Of a stretch of DNA of 64,000 nt, positions 44,396 through 54,907 are shown one piece after another (position 1 is the first letter of the stretch; the number at the start of each line of letters is the position of its first letter). Source of the stretch: Cristatella mucedo (lineage: Eukaryota; Bryozoa; Phylactolaemata; Cristatellidae); the NCBI GenBank assembly GCA_009760855.2, contig WPIO01000132.1, positions 1-64,000 on the forward strand, read 5' to 3'. A model generated the notes under the pieces. That model made no database searches and was not told the DNA's origin. It was given only the letters and a program-made list of their open reading frames with translations. The position numbers and the translations under genes are program-made.

Positions 44396-44673
44396 AATAC
44401 TAATGTAATTATTTGTTATAGAAAGCTGCCGATTCGCAGTGTCATTCTGATTAGTCTATCAGAATCAAATCACACTACTGGCAAGGCAAGAACACGGTGG
44501 AGAAAGACTAGGAACCTTGCGAAATGGCTCTGCATGATTTTCCAGTTGTACCGGATGCAATTCTGACGGCACGCTGAATAAGTCAGGAAAATTAAAGTCC
44601 ATGCTTCCAATGAGAAACGCCTCGCTAAAGAACTGGCCCTACGCACTAATGTCAGCCACACTATTGACGAGCT
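44396..44673. other. Unassigned sequence
   Basis: No gene or repeat recognised. Confidence 0.4.
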
Positions 44674-44812
44674 GGTTTGGTCTAGCGGTTAAGGTGCTCG
44701 CCCCGACCAAGGTCTGACTGAGGTCGTGGGCTCGAGCTTCGAGGCACATGTGAAGCGCCTGAATAGAGATTAAGTTCTCTTGGGGCGCTATATAAATGAA
44801 TTATATATGTAT
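44674..44812 (+). mobile_element. SINE-A, best-preserved copy
   Basis: GGTTTGGTCTAGCGGTTAAGG (A-box side), GAGGTCGTGGGCTCGAGCTTC (B-box side), then the tail GAATAGAGATTAAGTTCTCTTGGGGCGCTATATAAATGAATT. From AGAGATT to TATATAAA the tail is the same as LINE-A (compare 49.95-49.98 kb). Confidence 0.9.
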
Positions 44813-46195
44813 ACTGTTACACAATGTAGCTTTTAAATCGTATGCAGGCGGACCGTCGGTCCAGACTTTTCCAATGCCTCCGGGCACATCTTGATCTATT
44901 TTTTGAAAAAACATGTGATACTATTCTAGGAGGGTTTGCACCATTCCTAGACCTATAACCTGTAAAGCCCGCATTCGCTGTCACTTCTCCCAAGACTCCT
45001 ACTCACGTTTCGGTGAGGTTTAGAGAAGAGTTGACACAATTCCAAGACAATGATCATCTCTCAGAGTGATCATATACGGCCTTGTACCCGCTCTTCTCTC
45101 TCTAACCCAAGAACCCAATAACTACCCAACTACAGCAGAACCCAATAACTACCAAAAATTTGTATTTTCTGAATTTAGTTAATATGGCTGCCCCGTTACT
45201 GGTCGATCAGTATAGCGTCGCTGGATTCCCACTAAAAAGGTGGAGCGCTCTTGACAACAAAGGTCGGGTCTATTTCTCACATTTCCTTAAAAAGTGAACG
45301 AATACCAGTTAGAAGTAAACAATGCTTACATGAGCAGTCGAAGCGGTCGAAAGAAACTTTCGGTTGATTTTCAAGTGTCTCTAAACGGAGTTTGCCGCCT
45401 GTGCAAATAAAGACATCTTTTAGCAATCCCGAAGACTCAATGGTTATAGGCAAATGAGCGAAGAGTCCTCTGCGGTACTACCCTGCTGGACTTCCCCCAA
45501 AAATAGTAGTTCCTTGCTGCATAAAATCATCTCGACTGGAAGAAGATAAATTGTCAAGTTAATTTAGATATTTTAATGTGTCGTGATTTTAAAGTGAAAG
45601 AGCTCATTCTGCTCACACGGAGGCCCGGAATTACAGGGCTGCTTGTTTTGGAAAGGCCTATTGAAGCAGTGTTTTCTTACAGGAACTTGCGGAGCTGCCG
45701 GAGGCCTGTATCTGTAGTATTACTGAGAGGAGACAGAGATGACCTCGAGCTTAAAGCAAAAGAAACTCTCGAAACCATCTTCCGTTTTCCGGACCAGCGC
45801 TCTACCAGTTGGATTATCGAGGCTCGTTCTCTCGCTCGAAACACTGTGCTAAAACGTTGAATTTACATGACCACGAAACGCACGAGCAAAATTCCGATTA
45901 AATTATTTTTGAATGCAGCTGTCCGTTGGTATTCGAAATCGGGTGCTGAGCTGCACCGACGTGTTCGTCGACCGGAGATCGCATCCGCTGCTAGATTTTC
46001 TTAGGTACCAGCAAGTGGCGAACAACTTCTCGCGCGAGTCGAGTCCTTGGAATTTGGCAGTATTAATAGAGTCGAGCGTATTCACCTCATCAGGGACTGA
46101 ATGGAACTTGGATGGTGTTCTTTAAAGCGCCACCAGGCGATGAGCATTCTTGTGCAGCAGGGGTAACATAACGACGGGACACGTGAGCTTAAATT
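44813..46195. other. Unassigned sequence
   Basis: No gene recognised. A 94-codon frame (45576-45860) has an even composition but no known motif. The right end is the 3' flank of gene 3. Confidence 0.35.
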
Positions 46196-46201
46196 TTTAA
46201 T
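46196..46201 (-). terminator. Possible polyadenylation signal of chitin-binding gene 3
   Basis: ATTAAA, a common variant signal, about 55 bp downstream of the TAG stop on the minus strand. Confidence 0.4.
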
Positions 46202-46255
46202 TAGACTGCCTCACTCTTTGGCTATCAGCACTCGCATACTAATGCAGGCGCAAGG

Positions 46256-46437
46256 CTATGGAGTGTGGCACTCCGTTCCGGACTGCCAGTTGCACTCGCA
46301 CGCTACGGTGTCGAAGATCAGCTCCGGAGGGCATTCGAGCTGTCCGCACACACCCGCACTAGAGCACTCCGTAAAGTTCTTGCAGTTAGTCCTTGGCACA
46401 GGCTTGTACGTGTTGCCATCCTTTGTGCACGAATCGC
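46256..46437 (-). CDS. Chitin-binding gene 3, exon with peritrophin-type domain
   Basis: A 3' splice site TCGATTGTAG precedes the exon, which completes a phase-1 codon (Gly). The product reads GDSCTKDGNTYKPVPRTNCK, NFTECSSAGVCGQLECPPEL, IFDTVACECNW and TECHTP before TAG. This is a chitin-binding type-2 (CBM14) domain; unlike genes 1 and 2 it keeps the canonical CxxFxxC (CKNFTEC). It has eight cysteines, including GVC and the ACEC pair. The joined protein has 79 residues, has no propeptide-like segment and is expected to be secreted. The intron is about 520 bp. Confidence 0.8.
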
Positions 46438-46959
46438 CTACAATCGACACCGGTCAACGAATGCAGGTCGAAGGGTGCACGCAGCGTCTACAATTGACAA
46501 CGGGCAATGAATGCAACTCGAAGAGCTGCAGCCTTCAAAAGAGGCAACGAAGGGGAGCGAGCGTGCGACAATCGTCGTCCTTCGTGCAACATGCGAACCG
46601 TCATTGCAAGTCCCATGTACAAGAAAAAAGAATATCCATCCTAAGCGGCGTCACCGGAGAATACTACACAGCAATCGCTACAACGTTGTAGGAACTACGG
46701 AGCTTTCTTCACAGTCGTACGCGCCTGAATCGATTCGTATAATTTACACATTAATGACGCTGTCTATAGAGAATAAATAAACCAGACAATAGCTCCGCAT
46801 AGGACGCGGAAAAGTGCGTGCATTCGTTCTTGAGGCTAGCCTATTCGGCGATGCCACTCTACGGCGTGCAACGTACTAGAGTGTGAGTGCACCTTTAGTC
46901 TAAAAATGCAGTTTAACTTCTCAGCGTATTGCAGCCTTTCCGTTGGGAAAACCTCGCAC

Positions 46960-47017
46960 CTGCTGTGTAGATGACTGCTGCCAATCCAAGGACCACGATT
47001 GAGATGAGCATCTTCAT
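46960..47017 (-). CDS. Chitin-binding gene 3, signal-peptide exon
   Basis: Opens MKMLISIVVLGLAAVIYTA, a signal peptide, and ends with G before the donor GTGCGA (46959 downwards), a weaker GT donor that still leaves phase 1. The 3' splice site TTCTGTTTTAG lies 15 bases before the ATG, as in genes 1 and 2. It reads directly into GDSC of the next exon, so signal cleavage would leave almost no spacer. The first, non-coding exon was not identified. Confidence 0.75.
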
Positions 47018-47617
47018 TCTGTATTTTCAGCCTAAAACAGAAGATACGTGATCAGACGAAGCGTTAAAATTAGTTTGGCTGTTCAGAAGCTCACAATGTG
47101 CTGCTACAGAGCGGCGAAGAGCGAAACTCTAGAGGAAGCGGAAGTGTGCACAGCTCGAGCGCCGCCTGCACGTAGCTGAGTCAAATCAAAGCTGACTGTC
47201 GCGGAGGAAGCACTCGTGATGGCCAGTCGCAATCGATTACTACTAACCTTTAATCTTGACTTTTATTGCCGCTGAGAAAGAGAAAGTCGACCGTCGCTGG
47301 CGATCGCAGTGTCATCAAGGCACTGCTCTAAGTTGCCCTCAGTGACTCGGCTGTAGCTGGCCCGACAAGCCAGCAAGAGATAGCCCGATAAGCACCTGGC
47401 TAGTCACATGACAGTCATTCAGCAAACTTTTTGTCGGTGCCAGTTTGACCGTCAATCCAATGCCAGATGCCACAGAGCGCTTCCCACTGAGTTCGTGGCT
47501 TATTGCTGTAAAAATGTGATGCGTTCAAGAGCTCAGGTAATGAGGTGAAGGGTCACTTAGCTGCCTAATTGTAGCTCAGCACATACACCTCCATTATGCG
47601 AGACCAGTTGACCGTTT
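47018..47617. other. Unassigned sequence upstream of gene 3
   Basis: Should contain the 5'UTR intron and perhaps the first exon of gene 3, but no promoter can be named. Confidence 0.35.
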
Positions 47618-47806
<189 letters not shown>

Positions 47807-47968
47807 CGAATGTGCAATAGAGACAGAAAGAAAGATGAATAGATAAATAGAGAAAGATAAACTAGATAAATAGCGAGAGAGAAACTGGGCGTGCGGGAGA
47901 AATTCAGTCCGAGGGCCGCAAGCGGGGCTTCCAACTGAGAGGCTGCAACGAGAACACGAGTCACCGCC

Positions 47969-48096
47969 AGGGGAGACAGAGGAGGAGGAGAGGAGGAGGA
48001 GACAGAGGAGGAGGAGAGGAGGAGGAGACAGAGGAGGAGGAGGAGGAGACAGAGGAGGAGGAGGAGGAGGAGGAGGAGGAGACAGAGGAGGAGGAG
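47969..48096. repeat. GGA/GACAGA minisatellite
   Basis: Imperfect units of GAGGAGGAG followed by ACAGAG, repeated about six times with variable GGA number. Confidence 0.93.
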
Positions 48097-49214
48097 GGCA
48101 TGGGAAGCAAAGGCTGCGTGCTAAGGATGAGTCAGAACAGCGACTGGCAAAACTTTATTTGCGGCTCTTGAATTTGTAGCAGCCAGTGGCTGGTCATGTG
48201 ATAGCTTATGCTTAGGAAAAGTAATGCCGAAGTAATGTGATAGTCCGAATGCGATGCTCTTGGTATTAAGCAAACAGCTGTTGCGCTATAGACCTCGGTT
48301 CAGGCAGCTGATAGACACTCTGAGAGGCTATTGCTGGAATTTCGGTACGCCGTGGCTGATTCCGGATGCCTGCAAGCCTACATCGCTGCTGTGTTTCGCT
48401 ACTGTCAGCGTACCTTCGCGTATTGGTGATGCAGCTACAAGTCGTTATCAGTGATCCAAATTCTCTGTCAGAGCTTTGCCTGCATTCGTCGCTCGTTGGC
48501 AAGCAACATGATCACAACTAGCGCTGTTCTTGTGGCGTACTGCTCCCGCTACGCAACGGGTTGTAGCAGCAGGAAACCAGGAAACAGCGAACATCAAAAG
48601 CTGTAGATGCTATCTCCGCTAGGCGGCGCCAGCCCTCGGCACCTCCCCGCCCCGCCCCCCCGGGGGGGGGGGGGCTCCTCTGGCCGGAACCTTTTGGATT
48701 GTAGCATGCACTAGATTCTAGCTAGTGTCCCTTTCTCTGGGCTCGGGTTTAATTAGAGTTTCACATATAAGAAGCTAGGTGGCAATTATGAATGTTGGAT
48801 CCTGGCCAACTGTTAGACTTTTATCGCCGAGTTAAGCCAAACGAAGGCTTTCTATTGTGCTAGTGAGGCTGAAAGAATATTGACCTTGCTATTAACTTTC
48901 ATTCGGGCACTTGTGTGGACTCATCTTTAACGATATCACTTCAAGACGAATAGAAAAAAATTTATGCCAATTTACCGGCTTGCTACTATGTTGTCGACCG
49001 TAGTTCAGAATTAAGTTTTTCAATGCGTCTGCTATATACTGTACTGGTGTGGACAATTACTTCTTTGAGATTATTATTTGGTAATTTCATGAAAACTATC
49101 AGATATGCAGTTAGGATCAAAATTTTGCAAATCGCTGCTGCAAATCAAATTTTCTTACTTAGTAGAACTACAGTTAGGGTTTTAGTTGCTGGCCTTTCTC
49201 TGGCTATCTCCATA
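48097..49214. other. Unassigned sequence
   Basis: No gene seen. At 48643-48675 a run of CCCCGCCCC passes into CCCCCCC then GGGGGGGGGGGGG, an inverted C/G homopolymer which is also a likely assembly trouble spot. Confidence 0.4.
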
Positions 49215-49360
49215 ATAATTTTGATAATATTAATAATAAAACATTTGTGTAGTGCCATCAAAGAACGAAATCGTTTTCTAAGAATTTTACAGATGCTGTA
49301 TAGAAAGCATGACCATGAAATCATGATTGGTGGTAGCATTATAGCAAGCCGCAGGCGCAG
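49215..49360 (-). mobile_element. LINE-A-type 3' end
   Basis: Plus strand: AATATTAATAATAAAAC, GTGCCATCAAAGAACGAAATCG, TTACAGATGCTGTATAGAAAGC, GATTGGTGGTAGCATT, the reversed LINE tail, related to 10990-11130. Confidence 0.7.
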
Positions 49361-49734
49361 TGTTCTTCTCACGGCTTGCTGAATCCAACAGAATGGCACG
49401 AGTTTACATTTTTTCTCAAGCTAAAGTCTGAGGATAGTAGTCTATTCTTGCACCACGAATCCACTTTTGGAATAGAACTTCCGATGATACAGGCCAGAGT
49501 ATACTCCACCCAGAGTATAACTGGGTTGAAAGCGGCATAGGGCCACTTTATACCCGGGATGTAAAATAGGGTAGGCCAAACTGCACTCTCCAGGCCATAA
49601 TATATCCCGTCTGAAAGATGACGCTGAGCATGAAAGTTGTATAACTTTTACTAACTATTTTAATTATTGTTGATTTTTCAGTGGCAACTATTCAAACAGA
49701 GAGCATTCGAAACAAATTTCAACGGATACTAAAA
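49361..49734. other. Unassigned sequence
   Basis: No gene or repeat recognised. Confidence 0.4.
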
Positions 49735-50010
49735 AGTCATTTATTTATGACAGCATTTAGTGGGTCGCTATGATTTGTCCTTTATGTGCTTATGCATGCT
49801 GACACTGTGCATGCTGCCACTAACCATACTTGCATATTGACCCTGCGAATGTCACCTGTAACCATGTTATTCTTGTTGTTTATTGAGAATGCTACCTCTA
49901 ACCATTCGATCGTGCTTCCTTTGCAGCAAATTTTAAAGTGCCTAGAAAGAGATTGAGTTCTCTTAGGGCGCTATATAAAACGTATTATTATCATTATTAT
50001 AATTATTATT
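49735..50010 (+). mobile_element. LINE-A 3' end
   Basis: Well-kept 3'UTR: AGCATTTAGTGGGTCGCTATG, CATGCTGACACTGTGCATGC, AGAAAGAGATTGAGTTCTCTTAGGGCGCTATATAAAA and a TTATTATCATT tail. Shows the terminal hairpin and the part shared with SINE-A. Confidence 0.9.
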
Positions 50011-50053
50011 ATCCAAGAAATAACTTACGCCGATATTTAAGAAGCGTATGAAT

Positions 50054-50239
50054 CAGCGGTTCTTACCTATGGGTCGTGACCCCTTTGGGGGTCGAACGGC
50101 CCTTTCGCAGGGGTCACCTAAGACCATCGGAAAACACGCATTTCCACATTTCGCACGAAATAATCTAATGGTTGGGGGTCGCCGCAACATGGAGAACTGT
50201 ACTAAGGATCGTCACATTAAGGAAGGTTGAGAACCACTG
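50054..50239 (+). mobile_element. SPIN-like hAT miniature transposon, copy 2
   Basis: 186 bp, the same length as copy 1. Ends CAGCGGTTCTTACC and GGTTGAGAACCACTG form the terminal inverted repeat. Flanked by a perfect 8-bp duplication GTATGAAT (50046-50053 and 50240-50247). Internal phrases GGGTCGTGACCCCTTTGGGGG, GACCATCGGAAAACACG, GGTTGGGGGTCGCC and GAGAACTGTACTAAGG are shared with copy 1 and, from memory, with the ends of SPIN elements. No coding sequence. Confidence 0.95.
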
Positions 50240-50331
50240 GTATGAATGAAAGTGAGGTTTTTAATTCAATCAGTTTTAAGAAGCTGTCAAAGCTGAGGTA
50301 GCAGGCTAGAAGTAGCCTGCACGAAGGGGAT

Positions 50332-50830
50332 ATAATAATAATAATAATAATAATGCACTTGATAAAGCGCCCCCAGAGAACTCAATCACTTCTTAGGCGC
50401 TTTACATTTGAAGGAGCACTCAAGGTCCTACTGAGAAAAAGGAACGATCGCCTACCGTTTCAGTTTAAATAGTTTAAAAAGTGTCGCAGCCAGGGTGGTT
50501 GAGTCAGATGGTCTAAACACACGATCAGGCATCAAGTCAATTATTAGCTCAAATAGGTAAGAAGAAGCTAAGCCATTTCGGGCCTTGAATGTAAGTGTCA
50601 GAGTTATATGTTCTGCTTTTTCAATAGGTAACCAGTCAAGTTATTTAGGAAGGGGCTTGACACGGCACGACCGGCTAGCTTTTGTAGACAAGTGGCACTG
50701 CCTTTTTCATGGCAAGTTAAAGTTGAGGCGATTATGAATGCACCGGCGTGAGGAGGCGGATCTTCGAGGCAGCAATTGTACCAATAATTGACCCTGAAGT
50801 CAAAACAGCAGAGGCCGTCCACCGTCCTTA
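50332..50830 (-). mobile_element. LINE-D fragment with TTA-type tail
   Basis: The plus strand begins with (AAT)n and AAAGCGCCCCCAGAGAACTC, the reversed LINE-A-like tail. The minus coding text differs from LINE-A: ATCLQKLAGRAVSS, GYL near the LP block, LTFKARNGLASSYLFELIID and PDRVFRPSD. It is another CR1/L2-type lineage using a similar 3' tail. Dead. Confidence 0.65.
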
Positions 50831-50949
50831 CTTACCCGCCCCTTTAGACTTCTAGGCTTCTCGCTCTTCCGCCTGCTAACCCATACTCTACGCCTGCCGC
50901 TGCTGTCAACAAGCGTGAACCTAGTGTCATCATTAACAGTGCCAGGAGC

Positions 50950-51180
50950 GGCATCGCTACAGACTAGGGCGTCTGCGCGAAGATAGTGCGGAAGCAGCGA
51001 GTTCCAGCAGCCCCGGCCCTACTGAGCAGAAGGATCGGTCGCCGACGGTCTCCGATTTGAAATACAGGACACTTAAAACTCGAATCGAGCCAACGAACAC
51101 GAGCTGAAGCAGAAGAAGATTTTGAAAACAGCTTTCGGTTTTGTGAATTTAAAGCCGAGCAGCGAGAATCGCGCATCAGC
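50950..51180 (-). mobile_element. LINE-D-type C-terminal scrap
   Basis: Minus strand in shifted frames gives TVGDRSFCSVGPG and CFRTIFAQT, near the GDRSFSSAGPRLWNSLP region of LINE polymerases. Confidence 0.5.
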
Positions 51181-51284
51181 GGGACGACACAGGTGGCCGC
51201 CGTTACAAAAGTTACATGTCCGTTGCAGAATTCTCTTCATAAAACCGAAGTTCTGGTCAACATCGTATACTGAAACCGATTCGA

Positions 51285-51385
51285 TCTGATTTCTTTGCAA
51301 CAAATGCAAAGTGCCCAGAAAGAGATTGAGTTCTCTGGATGCTTTGTCAAACGTATTGTTATTATTATAATTATTATTATTTGAC
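51285..51385 (+). mobile_element. LINE-A-type 3' tail
   Basis: CAACAAATGCAAAGTGCCCAGAAAGAGATTGAGTTCTCTGG then TTATTATTATAATTATTATTATT. Only the tail. Confidence 0.8.
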
Positions 51386-51394
51386 TAGCGCGAG

Positions 51395-52018
51395 CTCTCC
51401 ATCCGGCGCTTCGACTTCAATCAAGGTCCTTTCATTCACTTCTGGGTTCCTTCATTCGCATGCTCCGGCTTAGCTATCTCAAAGGTAGTATTTAGTTTTC
51501 AGGCGGCTTTACCTAGCTCTGTCCGCTGGTCTGACTCCGGTCGGTTAGCCGTGCCCCCAACCCACCTGAAATCTTTTTAAGAACGTGCCTTCGTTTTCTA
51601 TGTAGTAAAAGCCGTAACTCGCTATTGTCTGAAATCAATACATCGCATGATTTGACGCTTTCGGTTGGTGTACGCCGCGACTCTGGAACGCGCTTCCAGA
51701 TTCTACTGCCACTTGCGAAGACTTCGGTGCACTCAAGTCTCACCAAAAGACTCATCTGTTCCTCTCATCATTCGCCAGTGAAGTTGCGTGATTCTTTCTG
51801 CTTAAATGCGCATGATTAAGTACATTATACTAACCAGGGGTCATACTCACCGGCGGCGATGAGTGTCTTAGTGTGTGCGTTTGCGTGCGTATGCAAGATA
51901 CTAGCTTTTAGATAATTCTAGTGTGCTTTTGCTTGCTTGCAGCGAGTTGTATAGCACCTAGACAGAGATGTAGTTCTTTTAGAGTGCAATAGAGGCGACC
52001 TAGTATTTTTTATTATTA
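51395..52018 (+). mobile_element. LINE-C-like C-terminal part and 3' end
   Basis: Shifted frames read IKVLSFTSGFLHSHAPAYLS, RFRLVYAATLERASRF (compare AATLWNALP) and KSHQKTHLFLS. The 3'UTR ends GCACCTAGACAGAGATGTAGTTCTTTTAGAGTGC and TTATTAT, again the hairpin-plus-TTA tail. Confidence 0.7.
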
Positions 52019-52891
52019 CAATTACAAAGAAGCTAAAAACCCTCATTTTTATTACAGCAATAACACAGTAAATGCAAATTGTCTTTTTGTGTGCTAAAGC
52101 TTGCTGTAATGATCGCAAATCATTTGATACCGTTCGCGGGCATATTTAAAGGGGCAATACATAGATTCCCAGTACCTAATAAAGTATTTGTACGCAAATC
52201 GCTCCACCTCTGAAATTGGAGCAAGGCACAGACTGTAAACGTGCGTGCGCGCGTCTTAGACCATTATTCTTGGTTCGTATTTGCACACCATTGCATCGAG
52301 TACTTCAGCTATTATTGCAGCAATCGCGTACGTAGGTTTCCAGTATTTCCGGCTGCTCGACGGCATTAAATAATAATTGTAACGTTTCGGCCGGCACAAT
52401 GACAGCATTGTATATATTAAGTAGAGGAGACCTATCGCAGCTGAAATTATGCGCTTAAACGCCGTGCGACGTAGGCGACAAATACGGCAGCTTGAACGTG
52501 CTCAACAAGGCATCGTTTTCACTCGCAAGCGCGTCAGCTCCGTCAGCCAATTTCTGCTTCAGGTCTTAAGGAAATGAACTCGGCCTCGCAAATGGTCTAG
52601 CACGCGATCTTTATTTCTCGATAGCTCACGCATTCGCATTGCTCAACTGGCGTCGGATCCGTCGATGGCCGCCGTAGGACATCTAGCGGACGCCGAGTGC
52701 GTATTGCTACTCTCTCCAGTTATCTGCTCCTGCTTAGCCAATACTATTGCTCGACGAGCAATATTTTCATGGCTAGCTGTTATTTAAAAATCGTGGTAAA
52801 TTAATCAAGCACAGTTCAACTTTCCAGATAAGCTCGTGCGTGGTCTATGAACAGCTCGCAGATGATCCAGTGGCTCCCCTCTCTTCTCTGC
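52019..52891. other. Unassigned sequence
   Basis: No gene or repeat recognised. Confidence 0.4.
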
Positions 52892-52940
52892 TCTGTCTGT
52901 CTGTCTGTCTGTCTGTCTGGCTGTCTGTCTGTCTGTCTGT
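52892..52940. repeat. (TGTC)n microsatellite
   Basis: Twelve tetramers with one substitution (TGGC). Confidence 0.95.
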
Positions 52941-53780
52941 TGGCCTCTCGTGCCCTGCGATGTCTCAGTCAGCTGACTGCAGTCAATGCGTTCGAGGCTG
53001 CGAGCAGTCGAAATAATTTCTCCAAAGGCGGTAGGTAGTAAAAGCGGAAGAATAAACAAGACCACACATTTTTGGTCCAAAGAATGGCAATTTCGGCGAT
53101 TTTGACGCCCCCATCCTTCTGTCTTCTTCCGGACAGCTCTGTGGCAGTGATTGCTGCGTGCGGCCTTTCCCCTCTGCTTCTTCTTGGCTTTACGAGCTCT
53201 CTAAAGGACTTCAAGGCAACAGTGTGTAGTCGAAACTAGTCAACGAAACAACGCATGCGTTTCTAGAACTGGTTAGGGCTAACAAAATAAGCAACGGGGT
53301 ATAAGAGTCTTGAAGGAGGACGGATTTAATAATTGCGCCGCCTGAATGAAGTGCAGACCGCACTGGGCATTCCGCTATTCAAGATTCAGTGTTTGCAAAG
53401 GTTCTTAAGCGAATGCCTTAATATTTAAATTACGCGCGCAAATGATCTGGAAGATATCTAAAGCGTTACGGTCATCGCGTCCAAGGCCCGCTAGTAGACG
53501 CATCTACCGCTGTCGAAGGACAGCAGTAGATGCGTCTGCTGATGGTCGCCGCCATTACCCTTCTAATTGAGTACAGGGAAAACAAGCGTTAACCTGTACA
53601 CACTTCAATACATTTTCGTTGATATTAAATACATATCCTATAATTTAGTTAAGTGTAAAGCTGATATAAACACAGCAACAGTTGACGCTCTTTTTCTACC
53701 TTAACATCAGATAGTTCCCATAACTTTCAAGTGTCGACAGAAAAAGGTATTTTTAGTGATGAAGGACCGCACTCTCTTTA
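52941..53780. other. Unassigned sequence with a strong hairpin
   Basis: No gene accepted. A near-perfect hairpin lies at 53493-53540 (see its own entry). Confidence 0.4.
53493..53540. repeat. 22-bp stem hairpin with 4-nt loop
   Basis: Arm AGTAGACGCATCTACCGCTG(TC) at 53493-53514, loop GAAG, and arm (GA)CAGCAGTAGATGCGTCTGCT at 53519-53540. Twenty of 22 positions pair. No poly-T run follows and no element termini were found. Confidence 0.85.
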
Positions 53781-54035
53781 GGAAAGCATTTAGTGGGTCC
53801 ATGTGATTCGTCCTTCATGTGCTTATGCGTGCTGACACTGTGCATGCTGCCACTACCCACATTTGCATGCTGACCCTGTGCATGTCACCCCTAACCATGT
53901 TATTCATGCTGTTTATCAAGCATGATATTACTCACCATTCAATTGCATTTCCCTTTAAGCAAATGTAAAGCGCCTAGAAAGAAATTGAGTTCTCGGAGGG
54001 CGCTTTATCAAGTGCATTATTATTATTATAATGGT
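53781..54035 (+). mobile_element. LINE-A 3' end
   Basis: AGCATTTAGTGGGTCCATGTG, GCGTGCTGACACTGTGCATGC, AAAGCGCCTAGAAAGAAATTGAGTTCTCGG, and AGGGCGCTTTATCAAGTGCATTATTATTATT. Very close to the 3' end at 61.6-61.87 kb, so the same subfamily. Confidence 0.9.
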
Positions 54036-54204
54036 TCTACAGGCAGTGATGTCTTTAGAAATTCAGAAAGGAATTATGGTTTTAGTGATTTATGAAAATG
54101 CTCCCGAAGAAGATGACATGACTACATTTAGATAAAAATAGATTTTTGTGCAAGGATAAATATAATTTGTTTTCATGAGAAAAATAAGACATTTCCTTAA
54201 AATA

Positions 54205-54290
54205 AGCCATTAATAGGATTTTATGAGGTAAAGTTAATAATGTAAGACTCTTTGAGGGCGCTGTATTAAGTGTATTATTATTATTATAAA
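54205..54290 (+). mobile_element. LINE-A-type 3' tail scrap
   Basis: GACTCTTTGAGGGCGCTGTATTAAGTGTATTATTATTATTAT. Only the tail. Confidence 0.65.
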
Positions 54291-54907
54291 GCCTGCTGAC
54301 GCCATAGAGACCTTCGCTCAGTTCGGTAATTCTCTGGCTTGGCTTGACAACAAACCACCGCAATCCGTAGTTGCCGCCTATTAAACTATAAGTGGAGGGC
54401 GAATTATTACGAATGACCACCGTTTAAAGTATCAGGGCCGACATAGAATGTATTTCGGATACGTGGCTTAGCACTGGTCTAACAACAATTAACGCATATT
54501 AATGAGAATTCTGCACCAGGTAATTGTCTGACTATTTAGGGGGTCACTCCAAACGACTGAGTGACTGCTGCTAATTCCAATAGTTGTAGCCAATCAGCAA
54601 TAATAGCAATGGTCCAAATAATATCAATTGTCTGGTATCTGTTATTATTTTGCAAATGTAAGTCACACATGATGATCTATAGAGTAGTGCGTTTTGCTTT
54701 TTCTCGCAATGTTTGGTAGTTTTTTGTTTTATTAAAGATCGAGTGCACTTTAAAATTATTCATTATGTATAATGATATTAGCTTTCATTAGGTTTACTTT
54801 TTACAGTCACCTAATATCATAAATGCTGTGTGCCATATTTTATAGAACAATTAGCCATTTTGTTGTTTGATATAGTTGTTTAAGCCATCGGATATTTGTA
54901 ATTTACA
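54291..54907. other. Unassigned AT-rich stretch
   Basis: No gene or repeat recognised. Confidence 0.45.

Noticed and set aside
52805-53080. Minus-strand 91-codon frame starting with a signal-peptide-like MDQKCVVLFILPLLLPTAFG
   Set aside because: The rest is a TGTC-repeat translation (TDRQ) and no splice sites or conserved domain support it; the hydrophobic start may be chance.
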